Source: Punica granatum (Eukaryota; Streptophyta; Magnoliopsida; Myrtales; Lythraceae). Taken from it: a stretch of 64,000 nt of DNA. The position numbers and the translations under genes were made by a program. The stretch lies in contig NC_045131.1 in the NCBI RefSeq assembly GCF_007655135.1, positions 5,704,001-5,768,000 of the forward strand, given 5' to 3'. Of the stretch, positions 1 through 15,044 are shown piece after piece. A model generated the notes under the pieces. That model saw only the letters and a program-made list of their open reading frames with translations. It was not told the origin of the DNA and made no database searches. Every line of letters starts with the position of its first letter. The stretch's first letter is position 1.

Positions 1-2211
1 TATTAGTCTAGGATCGTTGACGCTAATGACTGTCCTATGAACATTCCTAAGGAGCCAGAGATTCCAAAATGCAATCCCTATCTTGGCAGTGGCAAGGAGG
101 TGAGCCCTGGACAACGGAACCACCAACACTGTCTTAGTTCCTCTCCTTTTAAGTAAGAGAACAAGGAAACGACCAAGAGGCCCCTTTCATTGTGAAGCAA
201 CACCACAAGAAAAGATCGATACGACGGACCCGGCCAACCTCCCCTGCAGATAAGTATACCCATGCATCTTCGGTATGATATGAATGATGGATGGGTGGAC
301 CAACATCTCAAAGAACTCTTGTTGGGATTAATGGCCATCACAGGGGTTTCCGCGTACTCCTCCTCCTTATTTAGAAGAGAAAGTAAAACATTTTTGGGGT
401 CAGTTGTCAGGAACTTCTTCTCCGGCCGCTACCTTGGACATGAAGTTTTGGAGATCTTAATTCCCTTTTTAAGATAACTAGTAAAAGTTTTTGTCAATTT
501 TTGCATGACCGAATGTAAATATTTAATATATATGACATATAAATAAGTATTATAGATAGAAAGATAACCAATATATATTCAAAACTATATATATATATAT
601 ATATATATATAGATATGACCGAGTAATTAATAAACACTATAAATTATAAATGAGACGTTTTGTATAGGGTTTTGGAAAATACAGTGAGTAAAAAGTTAAT
701 CGAAAATAGAACATAAAACAACTAAAACTGTTGTTGAGATTGAATCGAGCACCTAACGTATTAATGTCAATGAAACTGTGAAATTGAATACCAATAAGGG
801 TTGATTCAAGCGGCTTGGTGCCCATTCTCCTCGTTCTCCTTGTTCTCCTTAAGCAAGGTTTAGGGTTTAAAATTTTCGATTGGGAGAGCTTTACCCATAC
901 TGGGCCGACTTGCCTTAAATTGGATTAGTCAGAGTCTATTAGACTTCTGGATACCGGGTAAAAAAAAAGTGAGATTGAATAGGCATCAATAAGATTATCG
1001 GTAATCTTAAAAAGTGCCACTTTCATCTTTGCGAATGGTAATTTGATGATTCACCGTAAAAAAATTGGAAAGATTGAATAGGCATTAACGCGGATGGACA
1101 TCCTCGAAGTCTCAAGATTTTTTTAATAGATAATAAAATAGATTAATTGAATGCTGCAATAATTCAGAGGAACAAATAAAACTTTCCTTTTTCCTTATAG
1201 TTTTCCCTGAAAATGTAGCAGTCCTTGAACCATACAACCAATTACAGTTTATTTCTTGCACAATGCAGTAAAATATCGGAGAAAATTCAATTTGATTTTC
1301 AATCAATTTACAAGTAATTTTCTGACAAGAAAATAAACTACCGATGACCATATCAAAGAAGCGCATGCTTAATTAATCATGTTCATCTTTTAATAATTTA
1401 CGACTTATAATATAATAGTTAATCTATATCGTTAGGAAAATATAATTTAAGAATATTTATGTCGGATCGAGATTCAAGGTGAGGTCTTGAATGCATCTTA
1501 TATTCTCAAGTATACATCTGTATATAATATATAAAAGTCGAAGAACAAACTGTGACAACTCCGTTTGAAAATCCATAACTTCTAGTAAAATGTCATTACT
1601 TTCTCAAATCAATTCATTCGATAACCTTCAGCTCCATGTTGAATTGACTTTTTAATTTCAGTTCAATGAATCTTACTATATATTTGTGTCATATTCGACG
1701 TATTTTGATTATTTATCCATATTATTTTTATGTAAGAATATATATAATTGTTTTTCGAAAAATTAAAAGATTTCTGATTATTTTGAAATAACTCTTCGAT
1801 ATAAGTGATGTTTTTTCAAGTTCAATGTACCAAATGCCCTATAAATACGAAATGAAAATTCTTCTTTTTGCTTCATCTCTATACATGACAACTTTTCCTA
1901 CGGTCTAAATCCTCCATTTTTTGTTGCACCAATCTGAATTATAAATTTATAATATATTTCCTATAATAAGGAGTATTCAGGTTTCTAGACTAATCATAGC
2001 CACCACGCAATAAATTCGCAGCAAATCCACGAGACAAGTTCTCCAGCCACATGTGCCAACATATTTGTGTTGCCATCATGATATTTAGGTCTCTCATAAT
2101 TTGTAGTATTTATTATGATTACTTAATATAATATATGATTTTCATTATATAATTTTATACTTACTATCAATTTATATAACATATATATTAAATATTCAAT
2201 ATAAAAATTTA

Positions 2212-2226
2212 CCGCGCAATGCGCGG
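2212..2226. repeat. GC-rich hairpin in AT-rich DNA, possible Helitron-like 3' end
   Basis: CCGCGC-AAT-GCGCGG forms a perfect 6-bp stem with a 3-nt loop, alone in a very AT-rich context. Helitron transposons end in such a GC-rich hairpin followed by CTRR about 10 bases on. No CTRR follows here and no matching 5' end was identified, so this is only a suggestion. Confidence 0.25.
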
Positions 2227-2486
2227 GGTAAAGTAGCGAAATGTAATGTTATGATTTTCTTGTTGCATGCATGGATTGATCCAGACACACTTTTTATATT
2301 TTATTTGATGAATAATAACTGTTGTATACCGATTAAAAGGGAAAGTCGACTTATCCTTTTTTTTTCTTTAGGGAAAATTCTAGAATGTGTTGTATTCAAC
2401 TATCAACATGGAGATCGATTCTCTAATTATCCATTGTATTGCTCTTAATCAAAAAGGTTATCTTTCATGTACGTCACTTTTCTCTG

Positions 2487-2530
<44 letters not shown>

Positions 2531-4508
2531 GATGTGTATCTGTACTAAGTGCAAAATTTCTAATAAATAATATTTTTATTAATTTATCAATTTAATACAT
2601 GAATTATGTAAATTTAATTATGGATTTATATTAAGCTGAATTCAATTACTATAAAATGATATATGTATACTACCTTCCTAAGTGATCTTTATACAATATA
2701 ATTAAATAAATCAATTAATAAAATAGTAAAACAAATAATTAAATAAACAGAAAAAAATTTGAAGAGAAAGGGATGAGTGTGGACAGAAAATGGGATATGA
2801 GACGGTGGAAAAAGAGAAATAGGGCCGTAGTGGGTAGTTACTTTTCTCATTCATCCAATGGCTATTATAAGTTCAAACATATGCAATAAGGGTAATATCG
2901 AAAAGAGAAAGTTTTGTTTTCACATATAATATATATATATATATATATTTTCAAGACATTTTAAAAGGATTAAAAGAAAAAAAAAAGATATAGTCTGATT
3001 TTATGGTATCTTGTTGGGAAATAAAACAAAGATTTGAGTATAGGAATAGGAGCTTTCTGTACAAAGGAATCCCTTGGCCTTTAAGGAACCTAAATAAAGT
3101 CACTCACGCTCTTTTATCTGAATTGCTATTGGTTGTGCTTACAAATCCCCCATGCTATGCCCCAAAATTATTTCCTCCAATTAATATTTTTTTTATTTTT
3201 TTTATAATTTGTATTATTGTTGATCCATTTGTATTATATATACATATATCAAACAAGAAAACTGTTAAAAAAAAACTTCTTTAAAATCATACTCATATGC
3301 TGGTTTTAGCTTCTCTATGCAAAATATGTGATTTGCAATTTGGAGAATATATTTACGATTTTAGTGAGCATATTTATTTAGAGAAAATTTCCTTATATAA
3401 ACCTAAATGGAATATACTAGAAAAAGTTATAACCAGCAAGTATAATATCCATAAGAAGCGAACGATATAATTCGAGAACTCCATAAATTTAAAAAGAAAA
3501 AGTATAATTTTAGTGCAACTTTTATCGCTACCAAACTTTTTTTTTTAGGTAGATACTACCAAGCTTTTTTAGTTACACAAACTTAAGGGTAGATTTGAAA
3601 AATCAAAGTTATGTTTTGCCCAAATTTAGAGCATTACTTCCCTCTTAAATAATTAAACTAAACTACCAAGTAAATCGAGGTAGGATGGACTGGCAAGAAG
3701 GATATGATTAACTAATTTTCCTTTGTTCTTCAACGACTTGCTTTACACATCACATTAGACCTTTCTTTATGCTTAAGTATATACGTATGCTTTGGTAAAT
3801 TGCAACTATGCTCCTCAATATTACGTTATTATGAAAGAAACACTACAAAGTTCAAGGTGTCGCATCAAATTGGTGCCTGTTGACTACTCTCACGGCGATA
3901 GAGATGTGTTTGATCATGTCACACGGAAATAATATTTTTTGGGGGATATATATACGTCAGTGAGCTTTTTAAAAATGTTTTTTTTTTCTGTTTTTCATTA
4001 CAACAACATATAAAGAAAACTATTCACGATATTTATATTTCAAATTTAAAAAAGATATAATAATGATAATTTTCGGAAAAATTGGAAAAAGAAATTTGGG
4101 GTTAATCATATATATTTATTTATGGGCATCCATCTAAGCCTTCCCTCGTTCGAACCTCGCCCTTCATATCCGAATTTCGGTATGCATGTTTTGTGTACAT
4201 CCTTTTGATTGATTAATGCACAGCAGGTTTCATTTCTTTTTCATGACTGATTAGATCTTACACGATGATAGTCAACCGTTGTTTTTCTTTTTGTCTACGA
4301 ATATCCAAAACTATAATTTCGCGCCGCCTCACAAAAGATCGAGCGTAAAATTATCTATCATATTAAAAGGTTACGTAAATAATTTTGAAAAGGATAAAAA
4401 CGTAAAAGTACCCTTCGCATATTTTTCTTGCAATTACTGCGAAGCACCCTAATTATTATTATTATTATTATTATATATATTAAAATTAAAATTCAATGAA
4501 TTTTTCTT

Positions 4509-4514
4509 TATAAA
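4509..4514 (+). promoter_or_regulatory. TATA box of the cysteine protease gene
   Basis: TATAAA lies 79 bases before the chosen ATG and is followed by a pyrimidine-rich CT leader, which is the usual arrangement of a plant core promoter. The transcription start itself is not visible. Confidence 0.45.
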
Positions 4515-4592
4515 CTCTCCCAACTCCCTTTCTCTTCCCCACTCTCTTCTTCAAACCAAACACTCAACAGAGCTCTCTCTTCTCATCAGCAA

Positions 4593-6911
<2,319 letters not shown>

Positions 6912-8028
6912 GAGGATTGAGAAGAGGGGGGAGATTGAAATGGTTGGAGAAGTTAAAAGGTGCAAAAGGTGATTCTCATTTGTTAATGGGAAAAAGGCCC
7001 ACATGGGTTTCATTGTAATTTCCAATTGAATTTGCTCCTCTCGTTGATTACGCTTTTTCCTTTTTATTTAGTTAGTCCATAATTATTGTAAATAGCTGTC
7101 ATATGGGAAGAAAATTCCACCTCAAGAACTGATATTTGATTTGCCAATGAATTTGAATTTAGTTGCCTTTCTATCATTATTTTCTTTCTTTTCTATGGAT
7201 TACGTCAGTTATGAATGAACACGATGTTTTCGTATCTATCATGATAGAAGTCTGATAACGTCCCGTTCATGCACTAAAGTCAATGTTGACGTATTACTCA
7301 CTCGTAGATGTTGTATGTGAGCCGGTTCAGGAGAAAGATCCACTTCGAGATCCAATCCATTCAATTATAATGATCCAATGGAATCGGTTGCTTTGTTTGG
7401 GATCGAGGGGAGAACCCTCAAACATGAATAGTTCGTGATCGAGGATTGACCCAAAACATCGACCATTATGATCGGGTCAAGGCCCACATCGAACAGCTGG
7501 GCCTGGCCGGATGTCCTGAGAGGCTAGGTACCAAACAAATTCAAGTCCAATCGAGGCCCGACAATTGACCTTTTCTTTTATTTTTTTGTCCTTTTAATTT
7601 GTTTGACATAATGTAGTCATCATTTTTCTTTTCTTCTTCTTTTCTTTTTTGGTGTCAAAATTTTGAATGAGTTCATCTTCTTTTTTAATTTTGAAAAACT
7701 TTTCAAAATGAAATAAAAAAAGAAAAAAAGGAGGAATGCACACCATTGTGCTTCTTTTTTTTTTTTGCTGAGTATGTATCATTGTGCTTTGAAAAGCTAT
7801 GTGATCTACAAATAATAAACCAAAATTTAAAATGATATAACATAATTTATTGGGTTTCGAATTTCTTTTTTTAAGTTGTCTTAATACTTTTAGAGTGTTC
7901 CCTTGCAGGAATCAGCTTCTCTAGTGCTTTTTTATTTTTTTTCTTTTTTGATTTTCTGAAAAATTCATTCCGTTGCCATATTTTATATTATATTATGAAT
8001 CGAGATATAAGACACCCATCAACGTATA

Positions 8029-8180
8029 TTGGTTTAAGTGGTTCAGCACTTATTCCGCATAGGCAAGTTCTTGAATTCGAGTTTTTGTGAATGTAGAGCC
8101 ACGCTTGGATAGTTTTACTCTTTAATGGACCGACCCGACTATACTAGTTCGGGCCCAATTAGGTTTCTGAATACTAAAGT
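8029..8180 (+). mobile_element. tRNA-derived SINE-like element
   Basis: The segment starts with a TTGGTTTAAGTGGTTCAGCA-type A-box region followed about 30 bases later by a B-box-like TTCGAGT. The duplicated copy at 20725 has the better B box, GGGTTCGAGTC. Related sequences occur on the minus strand near 44375, 48335 and 56860. This dispersed tRNA-like head suggests a SINE family transcribed by RNA polymerase III. Ends and target duplications were not resolved. Confidence 0.5.
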
Positions 8181-8451
8181 TTTCACAGAAACAAAAAAAA
8201 ATACAAGAGACCTTGTTAGTCTGTGAAAAATTATATTGCCTCTTGGGATTTTTTTTTGTTCTTTCTTGAGAGATGTGAGTCGATGGATCGTATGGTTCAT
8301 GGCAGCCTCCACTTTATCTTCCTAGCATGTCCAAAATGATCAAATTATTACTATTATTATCATTATATATTATTATTGCTGTTGTGATTACTATTGTTAT
8401 TTTCATTTCAGTAGTTTTATATAAACAATAGTTTATTATTTAGAAGGGAAA

Positions 8452-9113
8452 ATAACTCCATACAACCCATTTTTTTTCATGTTACACAAATTCAAATCAT
8501 TTCATTTTACAGCACGAATTTTTCTTTTTTCACAGCATAACATGCCTTCCATATTTAGTCAAGAAAATGGCGGGAATACTAACGGGGCAGCTTGTTTGGG
8601 GCGGTTTTGCAACAAATAAGAATTTAGAGGCATAAACAAAGAAAATAAAATTTTAAAAGGGAAAATGTTGTTTGGATCGAAGGAGGCGGTGGGGGGGGGG
8701 GGGCTTGTCGGTCGTTAGCCCCCCGATCGAGGTCTCCAGTGTGGTCAGAGCACGTCGAGGTGCCCCCGTTGGCCGCCCACCCCCCAATCGGGGTCGCTGG
8801 TGTGCTCTGACTACCCCGACGACCCTGATTGAGGGGGCCGCCGGTGGGGCCACCCTCACCGCCTCCTCTAGTGACCATATTTTCCCTTTTTATTAATTTT
8901 TTTAATTTTTGCCCCTATGTTCTTATTTGTTACAAAATTCCACTCAAATAAGTTGTCACGTTAGTATTTTGTTGATTCCCACCATTTTTTTACGAAATTT
9001 GGATGGAATACTATGCAGTGAAAAAAATAAAATTTTTGTGCTGTATGGAAAAATGATTTAAATTTTTCCTGCAGCGTTAAAAATAAAAAAATGTGTTGTA
9101 CTTTGCTATTTAT
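8452..9113. mobile_element. Long-TIR MITE (Mutator-like), GC-rich core
   Basis: The first ~230 bases are an imperfect inverted copy of the last ~230; for example ATGGCGGGAATACTAACG near 8567 pairs with the reverse complement of the segment near 8965-8990. The core (8680-8870) is GC-rich and repeats a GATCGAGGTC-type motif. It contains no transposase. Long TIRs around unrelated DNA fit a non-autonomous Mutator-like element. It is also present at 21148-21830, so it inserted before the duplication. Confidence 0.6.
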
Positions 9114-10160
9114 AAATAGTCAAAAGATTGTCGTGCAACAGAAGTGGAGCTATCGTATAATTGGTGTCAGCACCCAATTTCGGTCCATTGGCTCCAGGGG
9201 GGGCAAAATTGTCATTTTCCAATTTATCACTTAAAAAAAATTAATTAATAATAATAATAAATAAATAAATAAAGAAAAAAAAGATTCGGGACGGTTGGGC
9301 AGGCCGGGCAGCGTTGACTGGCTGCCCGTGACCGCCGGCCTTTTTATAAAAAAAAAAAGATTCGGGCAGGCCGGGCAGCGCTCGCCGGCTACCCGCGATC
9401 CCCGCCGGCCCGGAACCCCCCCAAATCGCGGTTTTCCGCGATTTTCTCCAAATCGGCCGAAATCTTAACTGAAAAGGGAAGAAATTGCAATTAAATAAAC
9501 AGAAATGGAATTCAGATAAAGAGGAACACGACCCAGGGAAAGAAAAAAAATTGGCTCTCGTTTCGGGGAATTTGGAGATCGGAGAACTCGGGGAACCGTA
9601 GCCGGAAAACTGCAAAAAACTCCCCGATTCCGACCGCTTAAACTCCGGTGAGGCCCAGATCGATCACGGCGGAGTGCCGGTGGTGTCCAGAGCCATCTCC
9701 CGCACCCATTCCGGCCTTCGTCGTGGCGTCCAGGGGCGAGAACCGCCGTCACCGCCGCTGCCCCCCAATCCCGGCTGCCTTCGGCTAACGGGCCTCGGCC
9801 TAGTTCGTTTTTTTCGCAGGCCCAGCCCAAGCCCAACCAGGCCCAACTTCCCCAGTACGGCCCAGCGCTCTTCCGGGCGGTTTCTCCTTTGGGCGGTCCG
9901 GTCCGATCCGATCAGGCCCGATTCATCCGGCGATTTTTTTTTATTTTTACAGAGAAGCCCCTCAACTTTTCGAACTAGGTAAATTCTCGACTTAGTGGCA
10001 TGATAAGGGTTCCTTTCCTAAATATTATTGCTTACTTGATGGATATAATATGAAATGAGTGTTCTTGGGTCGCGTGGGTGATCGGATTTGTCCCGAACTC
10101 GATTTTACGAACTTTATGTTTTGTCACATTTCAGTCCAGAGGACGTATTTTATTTTTTTA

Positions 10161-10625
10161 AGATCTGCCCCGAATTTCAAAATTATTTTCAATCAAGTCC
10201 CGGTCATTTCACTATTTTCCAATCAGTCCTTGGATTTTCCAGAATTTTTCCAAGAATCCCAAAGAACTTTTCAAATTGTTTCAGTTTAGTCCCGAGACCA
10301 TTTTTCACCCTTTTCAGATCTGCCCCGAATTTCAAAAATTCTTTTCAATAAAGTCCCAGTCATTTTTACTATTTTCCAATCAGTTCTTGGATTTTCCAGA
10401 ATTTTTCAAGCATCCCAAAGAACTGTCCAAGTTGTTTCAGTTTAGTCATGGGGCTATTTTTTTGTTTTCAGATCAGTTCAGATTTTCAAATTCATTTCAA
10501 ATAAGTCATAGGATATTTTCAGTAATTTTTACATAGTCCCCAATTTTTTTTAGAATTTTCAAATCAGTCCCCAATTTCTTTAGAATTTTCAAATCAGTCC
10601 CCAATTTTGTCAAAATTTTCAAATC
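10161..10625. repeat. ~155-bp tandem repeats with TCAGTCC subrepeats inside the LTR
   Basis: AGATCTGCCCCGAATTTCAA starts at 10161 and again at 10316, and a degenerate third unit starts at 10470, giving a period of about 155 bp. Within and after these, shorter AATCAGTCCCCAATTT units recur every 25-40 bases to about 10625. Tandem arrays of this kind are common in large plant LTRs. Open frames across the array are a by-product of the repeats. Confidence 0.75.
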
Positions 10626-10727
10626 AGTCCCTGCTCTTTAAAAATCGTTCAATTCAGTCCCCTGGACATTTTCAAAAATATCCGACTCTTTCCTACTTGG
10701 ATCACCCACCGGCAATGTATGTGTTCG

Positions 10728-11382
10728 TAGGGCTGGCAATATTTCACACGACACGATAACACGACATGGATACGACACGAAATTAAACGGGTTTGGGTTG
10801 GACATTTTTGATAATCGGTCTAAACAGGTCCAACCCGTTTAAACACGGTTAATAAACGTGTCTTATCGGGTTGAACCCGTGTAACTCGATTATACACGAT
10901 TAAACCTGTTTATTTAAACATGTTTAATCGTGTTACTATAATCATTTAACCTGTTAACTCGTTTGGATTTACCAAAATATTTTCATGTAATCCTAACTTC
11001 CTAAGTCCCTATCCTAATTTCCTTTCTTTCACCCAATCCAACACATGTCGTGTTAACGTGTTCGGGGTAAACGAGTTAATCGGATAAACATGTCGTGTTA
11101 ATGTATCCGGGTAACTGAGTTGATCGGATAAACAAGTTAGGTTAACGTGTCCTGATAACATTTATAATCGTGTCATGTATACGTGTACCTATTATGACAC
11201 GTTTCAATAAACGGGTTTAAACGTGTCTAAATGGGTTAACACGGATATAAACGTATCGTGTATGGGTTTCCAAAACCTGACCCGTTTAATAATCGTGTCG
11301 TGTACGGGTTATGACTTCGATGACACGAACCCGTTTAGACACGACACGTATAAACACGACACGATACGAATTGCCACCCCTA
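10728..11382. mobile_element. hAT-type MITE nested in the LTR
   Basis: The element starts TAGGGCTGGCAAT and ends ATTGCCACCCCTA-like (GAATTGCCACCCCTA), which are inverted repeats. Flanks are TGTGTTCG (10720-10727) and TGTGTCCC (11383-11390), an 8-bp target duplication matching at 6 of 8 bases. The interior is dense in short CGTGTCGTGT and ACACGACACG motifs in both orientations and would fold extensively. There is no transposase. Eight-bp duplications and TAGGGGTGGCAA ends are typical of non-autonomous hAT elements. Confidence 0.8.
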
Positions 11383-12814
11383 TGTGTCCCATTCAAATAT
11401 CTTATTTTTGTAACTGTATGTATACAATGTGACCATGTCGGAAATTAGAGTTTATCGGACGGTCAATTAATGGCTATCTCGACGACTCGAAATCCGTAGA
11501 TTAAAGCATTCGGAAAATTTCTAATTAACTTAAAATTCTACATACGGGATAATCGGGACGTTAAATTTGGCTAAATTAAATCACCTGACTATTTTAAATG
11601 AACTGCACGAACCGATTAATAATCTGTAATCGTATCGACAGTTCAAGAACTGTTAATCATGCCCTTTTTGAAATTCACAATTTCAAAAGCACCAAGATAC
11701 GTTAAATGTAATCTTGATTTTCATGCACACACATATTTACCGATTCAAGGGCATGATTACCGGTTCTTGTTCTGCCGTCACTCTAGTGTAGATTTGTGTT
11801 TAGAACGGGTTAAAACATGGAAAAACGGATTAATTTCAAACTCGGCTTAAATCAAACATGGGCAATAGTCAAATAGAGGATTAGGTTTTGGGTTTTTAGG
11901 TGAAAATACTCTTAATCTGTAAAATCCATATTGTCACGATACAGAATATTCTAAAAAACAACCCACACATTCGAGACTTGACTATGGACATCACGTCTGT
12001 CGGGTCCGTTAAAATGATGCCGAATGCTACATGCCCTATCTACCACTCCTTTTGTTTGTTTTAAGGTAGGATTTGTATGCCAAGATACCTCGGTTAATAA
12101 TAAGTTAATTCACGTAAATTCGGCGATAACAAAACCTCGTTGTTTGTTTATTTGAGCTTACTTGTTACATTTTTACAATTATTTTTTATGCGGATCGAGC
12201 CCGATCTTTTAGGACACAATTCACACGGGGTCCAATGCCCCCATACACCGAGTGCGCATTTAATTTAATTTTCGGTCTTTTCCAAAGCCATACGGTGAGC
12301 ATGAGTGAAATAATGGCCGAACACGAACCGACCGGGATTCAGTCATTGTAATTTGTCTTTTATTTGAGAGAACAATGTAAGGTTTTATATTATGCATATA
12401 TTCATGTAAAATCCCAGTCGGAGAGTGGACGGTCAGAGTGTTTTTTCGAATTTACGGTGTCAAAACGCATAAGATGAGCGGAACTTAATTAAGCGGTAAT
12501 TAAATTAAAATGGCAAGCCTAGACAAGCTAGAGTACCGACAGGGCGTGTGGGATATAGGCCCACACGTAATAGAACCCCCGAATTCGGAATTTTCGGCTC
12601 CGTACAAACCATTGCCTTAGCATTTTAGGTGTACCCTATACCCCTAGACCCGGGTACCTTGCCGGCCCTCGACCTTCGGGTCGTAAAATGGCAAGTGGCG
12701 ACTCCTTCTCACGTGCGTCCGTCGCGCGTCCCCGGGAAGGTGGACACTCCCAAGCCGCGTTGCATTTAGGCGCGCGCATGCGTGCCCCGACGAGACGAAA
12801 TTCGGGTGCGCACA

Positions 12815-14685
12815 ATCGGCAATTAGTAAATAATTCTATTTCGGTTGCCAAGATTTTTTACTTTTTGGTAATAAGGTTGCTATGTATTACGTTGCTTTTG
12901 GTAACGAAGTTAAATTTGATTTATTTTGATTTGAAGATATGTAGACAAAAGTAATTAAGAAAAGTATGTGAGAGAATTCGAATAAGAAGATAAAAAAATA
13001 ATTATTGTGACGTTGAATTGAAGAAAAAAATATTAAATAGTTCATAAAATTTAGTATTAAAAAATAATTATAACAATAGATAAGAAAAAAATGTGAGAGA
13101 GAAATTTTAAAAAAATTAAAAAAGTAAGTATTATGTTGTTGAATTGAGAAAAAAGTAAAGTAAAATGAAGTTAAATTATTTTAATTTTATTACAAAACAA
13201 AACAGTTAATAGGGTAAAACAAAACAGTTAATAGGGTAAGGATACTGACATGCAACATGCACAAAATCAGAAGAAAGTTTTGTTTTGTTTTTTTGTTTTG
13301 AAGTATGAAATCGGAAAGTTTTTCACTAAAAGAAACCAATGAATATAATATTTGGCACATTTAGGAGGAACTACGCCGAATGACTTAGCTATTTTATATA
13401 CTGTTCCTTCTAGTTGTTCTTCTATTTTTAATGGAGATGTAATGGGGCTTGAGTTTCTAAGAATTGTGAACTCCTGTAGTGTTGTAACTTAAGTCGTAAT
13501 AATACTTTTAAGTTTACCAAAGAAAAGAAAAGAATATTTGGATTCTATTATATGTTTATCTTTTCTTTTGGGCCACAGGTTCTACTGTTCTTATTCACAA
13601 CGTTAACAAACTTTTTTTTTTCTTTTTTAGTAAAAGAAAATAATCCTCTTTTCTAGAAACTTTGCAGGATTTTTGTTTCCAAGCACGAAAGCATTTTGTT
13701 AGCTAACTTCTTTCATTATGGGGTGAAAAATTGAAAATATCGTCAGCTAAGTTTCTTCCCATACAAACTGCACAATGATGAACTAGACTAAGATCAATAC
13801 ATGGATCAAAATCTGGTTGACAATGACCGCCCTCCTCCATACATAGATCAAGGTTATCCAACTTCGGCCAAAGCGCAAAAGCTTTCATCGAGGCGAATGA
13901 GAGTGATGGTGATTTTGCATTGGAGAGCATGATACAAAGAGGCACACAAAGGATAATGGAAGAAAGGAGCTAAGAAAGCATTTTAGGTTGAATATTTTTA
14001 TAATATTAAGAAGTTTAAGCGAGGCTAAACGAACTATCTTGTAATATCATCGATATTATTCATGCTTAAGCACAAAATCCCACTGCAACATTTTTTTTTT
14101 GAATAAGTGTTGTTTCTTTCTATTAATTCAATCAGTTAAGATACAAATTGTTCACGGTACCGATTTTAGCTCCATCTTATTTCAAGTAATTCAAAAGAGA
14201 AACAAGGGATAAGGCAAACAAAAGTAAAAAACAATGAGGGCTTGGAGATAACAAGCCTATTGTACGGTCGTGAAGACCAAACACCACGTGAAAGTCATGC
14301 AGAAAGAAAGCCATGAGCAAAAATAAGAAGAGATGATGGTGAAGGGGTCCTAATTCTGAGCTTGCAACATTAATCATTCATACCAGAACCACCCCATCCG
14401 TATTCAAATAATTGAAAAACTTCATCTTCCATTTAATTATTTATTGATTCTTTGTTTGCTTAATAAATTATTTATTGAATTGTCTTCATATAAATATATA
14501 TCCATATATATATATATGCATATTTAATATTCTGTCCCCACATTTAATAATCACATCACAGAGGAAACTTCTCTTTGTTTAATTCTTAATTCCCCCCGTT
14601 TTATATCTCTCCAAGCAACCAATCTTTTCAAAGGATCAAAAGAAACAAACCACCAAAAAAAAAAAAAAGAAGAAAAACAGAAGCA
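12815..14685. other. Spacer and promoter region of the truncated DUF247 copy
   Basis: This continues the duplicated spacer and matches 21875-23751. It includes an AT-rich inverted-repeat element (about 12885-13210) that was present before the duplication. From about 14245 it is the promoter and leader of a DUF247 gene, ending in a purine-rich leader before the ATG. No separate gene was supported. Confidence 0.55.
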
Positions 14686-14955
14686 ATGGTTGCTGTGTAC
14701 AACAAAGAGCTGTTGAGTTGGTATTTGATCACTCTTAAGCTTAGGGAGACTTTGGAGGCCAATCTCCCCAAGACATCAACTTCCACTGCCTCTGCAGACT
14801 TATTATTGGACCAACAGCCACACCACCAACAACCTCAGCACCTGTCCCTGAGGAACCAACACCAGGATCCAGCCAGCACCTCCCTCCGAGTCGTGATCCT
14901 GAATGACGAGGCTGAGATCAAACCAATCGAGGAGGGCAGGCCAGAAGACCAATAG
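14686..14955 (+). pseudogene. Truncated 5' fragment of a DUF247 gene
   Basis: The open frame gives 89 residues starting MVAVYNKELLSWYLITLKLR. It matches the N-terminus of the DUF247 protein at 23752 almost residue for residue, up to IEEGRP. Homology then stops and the frame runs into unrelated DNA and a TAG. Everything that defines the DUF247 domain is missing. It resembles the copy at 23752 more than the complete gene 560 bp downstream (15518). This suggests it is the remnant of the original left-unit paralogue, or was brought in by gene conversion. Its promoter is intact, so a short peptide could still be transcribed. Confidence 0.8.
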
Positions 14956-15044
14956 CGATGAAAAAATTAACGATGAGGTTCATTATATCTCACGAAATGA
15001 ACTACATAGTGTTATTTGTCTATAGAAAAATCATAATATCCAAT
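14952..15044 (+). mobile_element. Internal scrap of the MITE family found at 17916-18647
   Basis: CCAATAGCGATGAAAAAATT and the following ~75 bases match 18512-18604, the inner part of the right arm of the MITE in the other unit. The terminal bases of the MITE are missing. The scrap sits exactly between the broken DUF247 fragment and a second copy of the DUF247 promoter. It therefore looks like filler DNA captured during a rearrangement, not an insertion of its own. Confidence 0.75.

Larger units (their letters stand above)
1..4592. other. AT-rich intergenic DNA upstream of the cysteine protease gene
   Basis: No gene could be supported here. Short open frames on both strands have no recognisable domain, biased composition and no splice context. 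The stretch holds AT microsatellites (about 585-610, 2488-2515 and 2927-2948), a TTA run near 4450-4475 and a GC-rich hairpin at 2212-2226. The last 100 bases, pyrimidine-rich CT tracts after a TATAAA box, look like the promoter and leader of the protease gene. Confidence 0.6.
6912..9164. other. 3' UTR and spacer downstream of the protease gene
   Basis: This holds the protease 3' UTR, a SINE-like element near 8029-8180 and a long-TIR element at about 8452-9113. The same series occurs at 19621-21870 in the right unit. A pyrimidine-rich T/C tract lies at 7560-7680. No coding sequence was supported. Confidence 0.6.
9165..12814. mobile_element. 3.65-kb LTR-type insertion, probable giant solo LTR
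   Basis: The element begins TGTCAGCACCCAATTTCG and ends with CGAAATTCGGGTGCGCACA, an imperfect inverted match with TG...CA ends. It is flanked by ATTGG (9160-9164) and ATCGG (12815-12819), a 5-bp target duplication with one change. The right duplication unit has the unoccupied site near 21871, where the flanks run together without the insertion. No gag, protease, integrase or reverse transcriptase was seen, and the 5' end is not repeated internally. A solo LTR from a large Ty3/gypsy element is therefore the best reading; a non-autonomous large element is the alternative. It contains a GC-rich stretch (9280-9920), tandem repeats (10161-10625) and a nested hAT MITE. Confidence 0.7.

Noticed and set aside
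9241..9982. Overlapping open frames of 60-124 codons on both strands
   Set aside because: They lie in a GC-rich part of the LTR-type insertion, have low-complexity translations and exist in several frames at once.
10059..10536. Open frames rich in Phe, Ser and Pro
   Set aside because: They are produced by the ~155-bp tandem repeats and TCAGTCC subrepeats inside the LTR.
12636..12954. Open frames on both strands near the LTR 3' end
   Set aside because: They cross the transposon boundary and its target duplication and show no domain.
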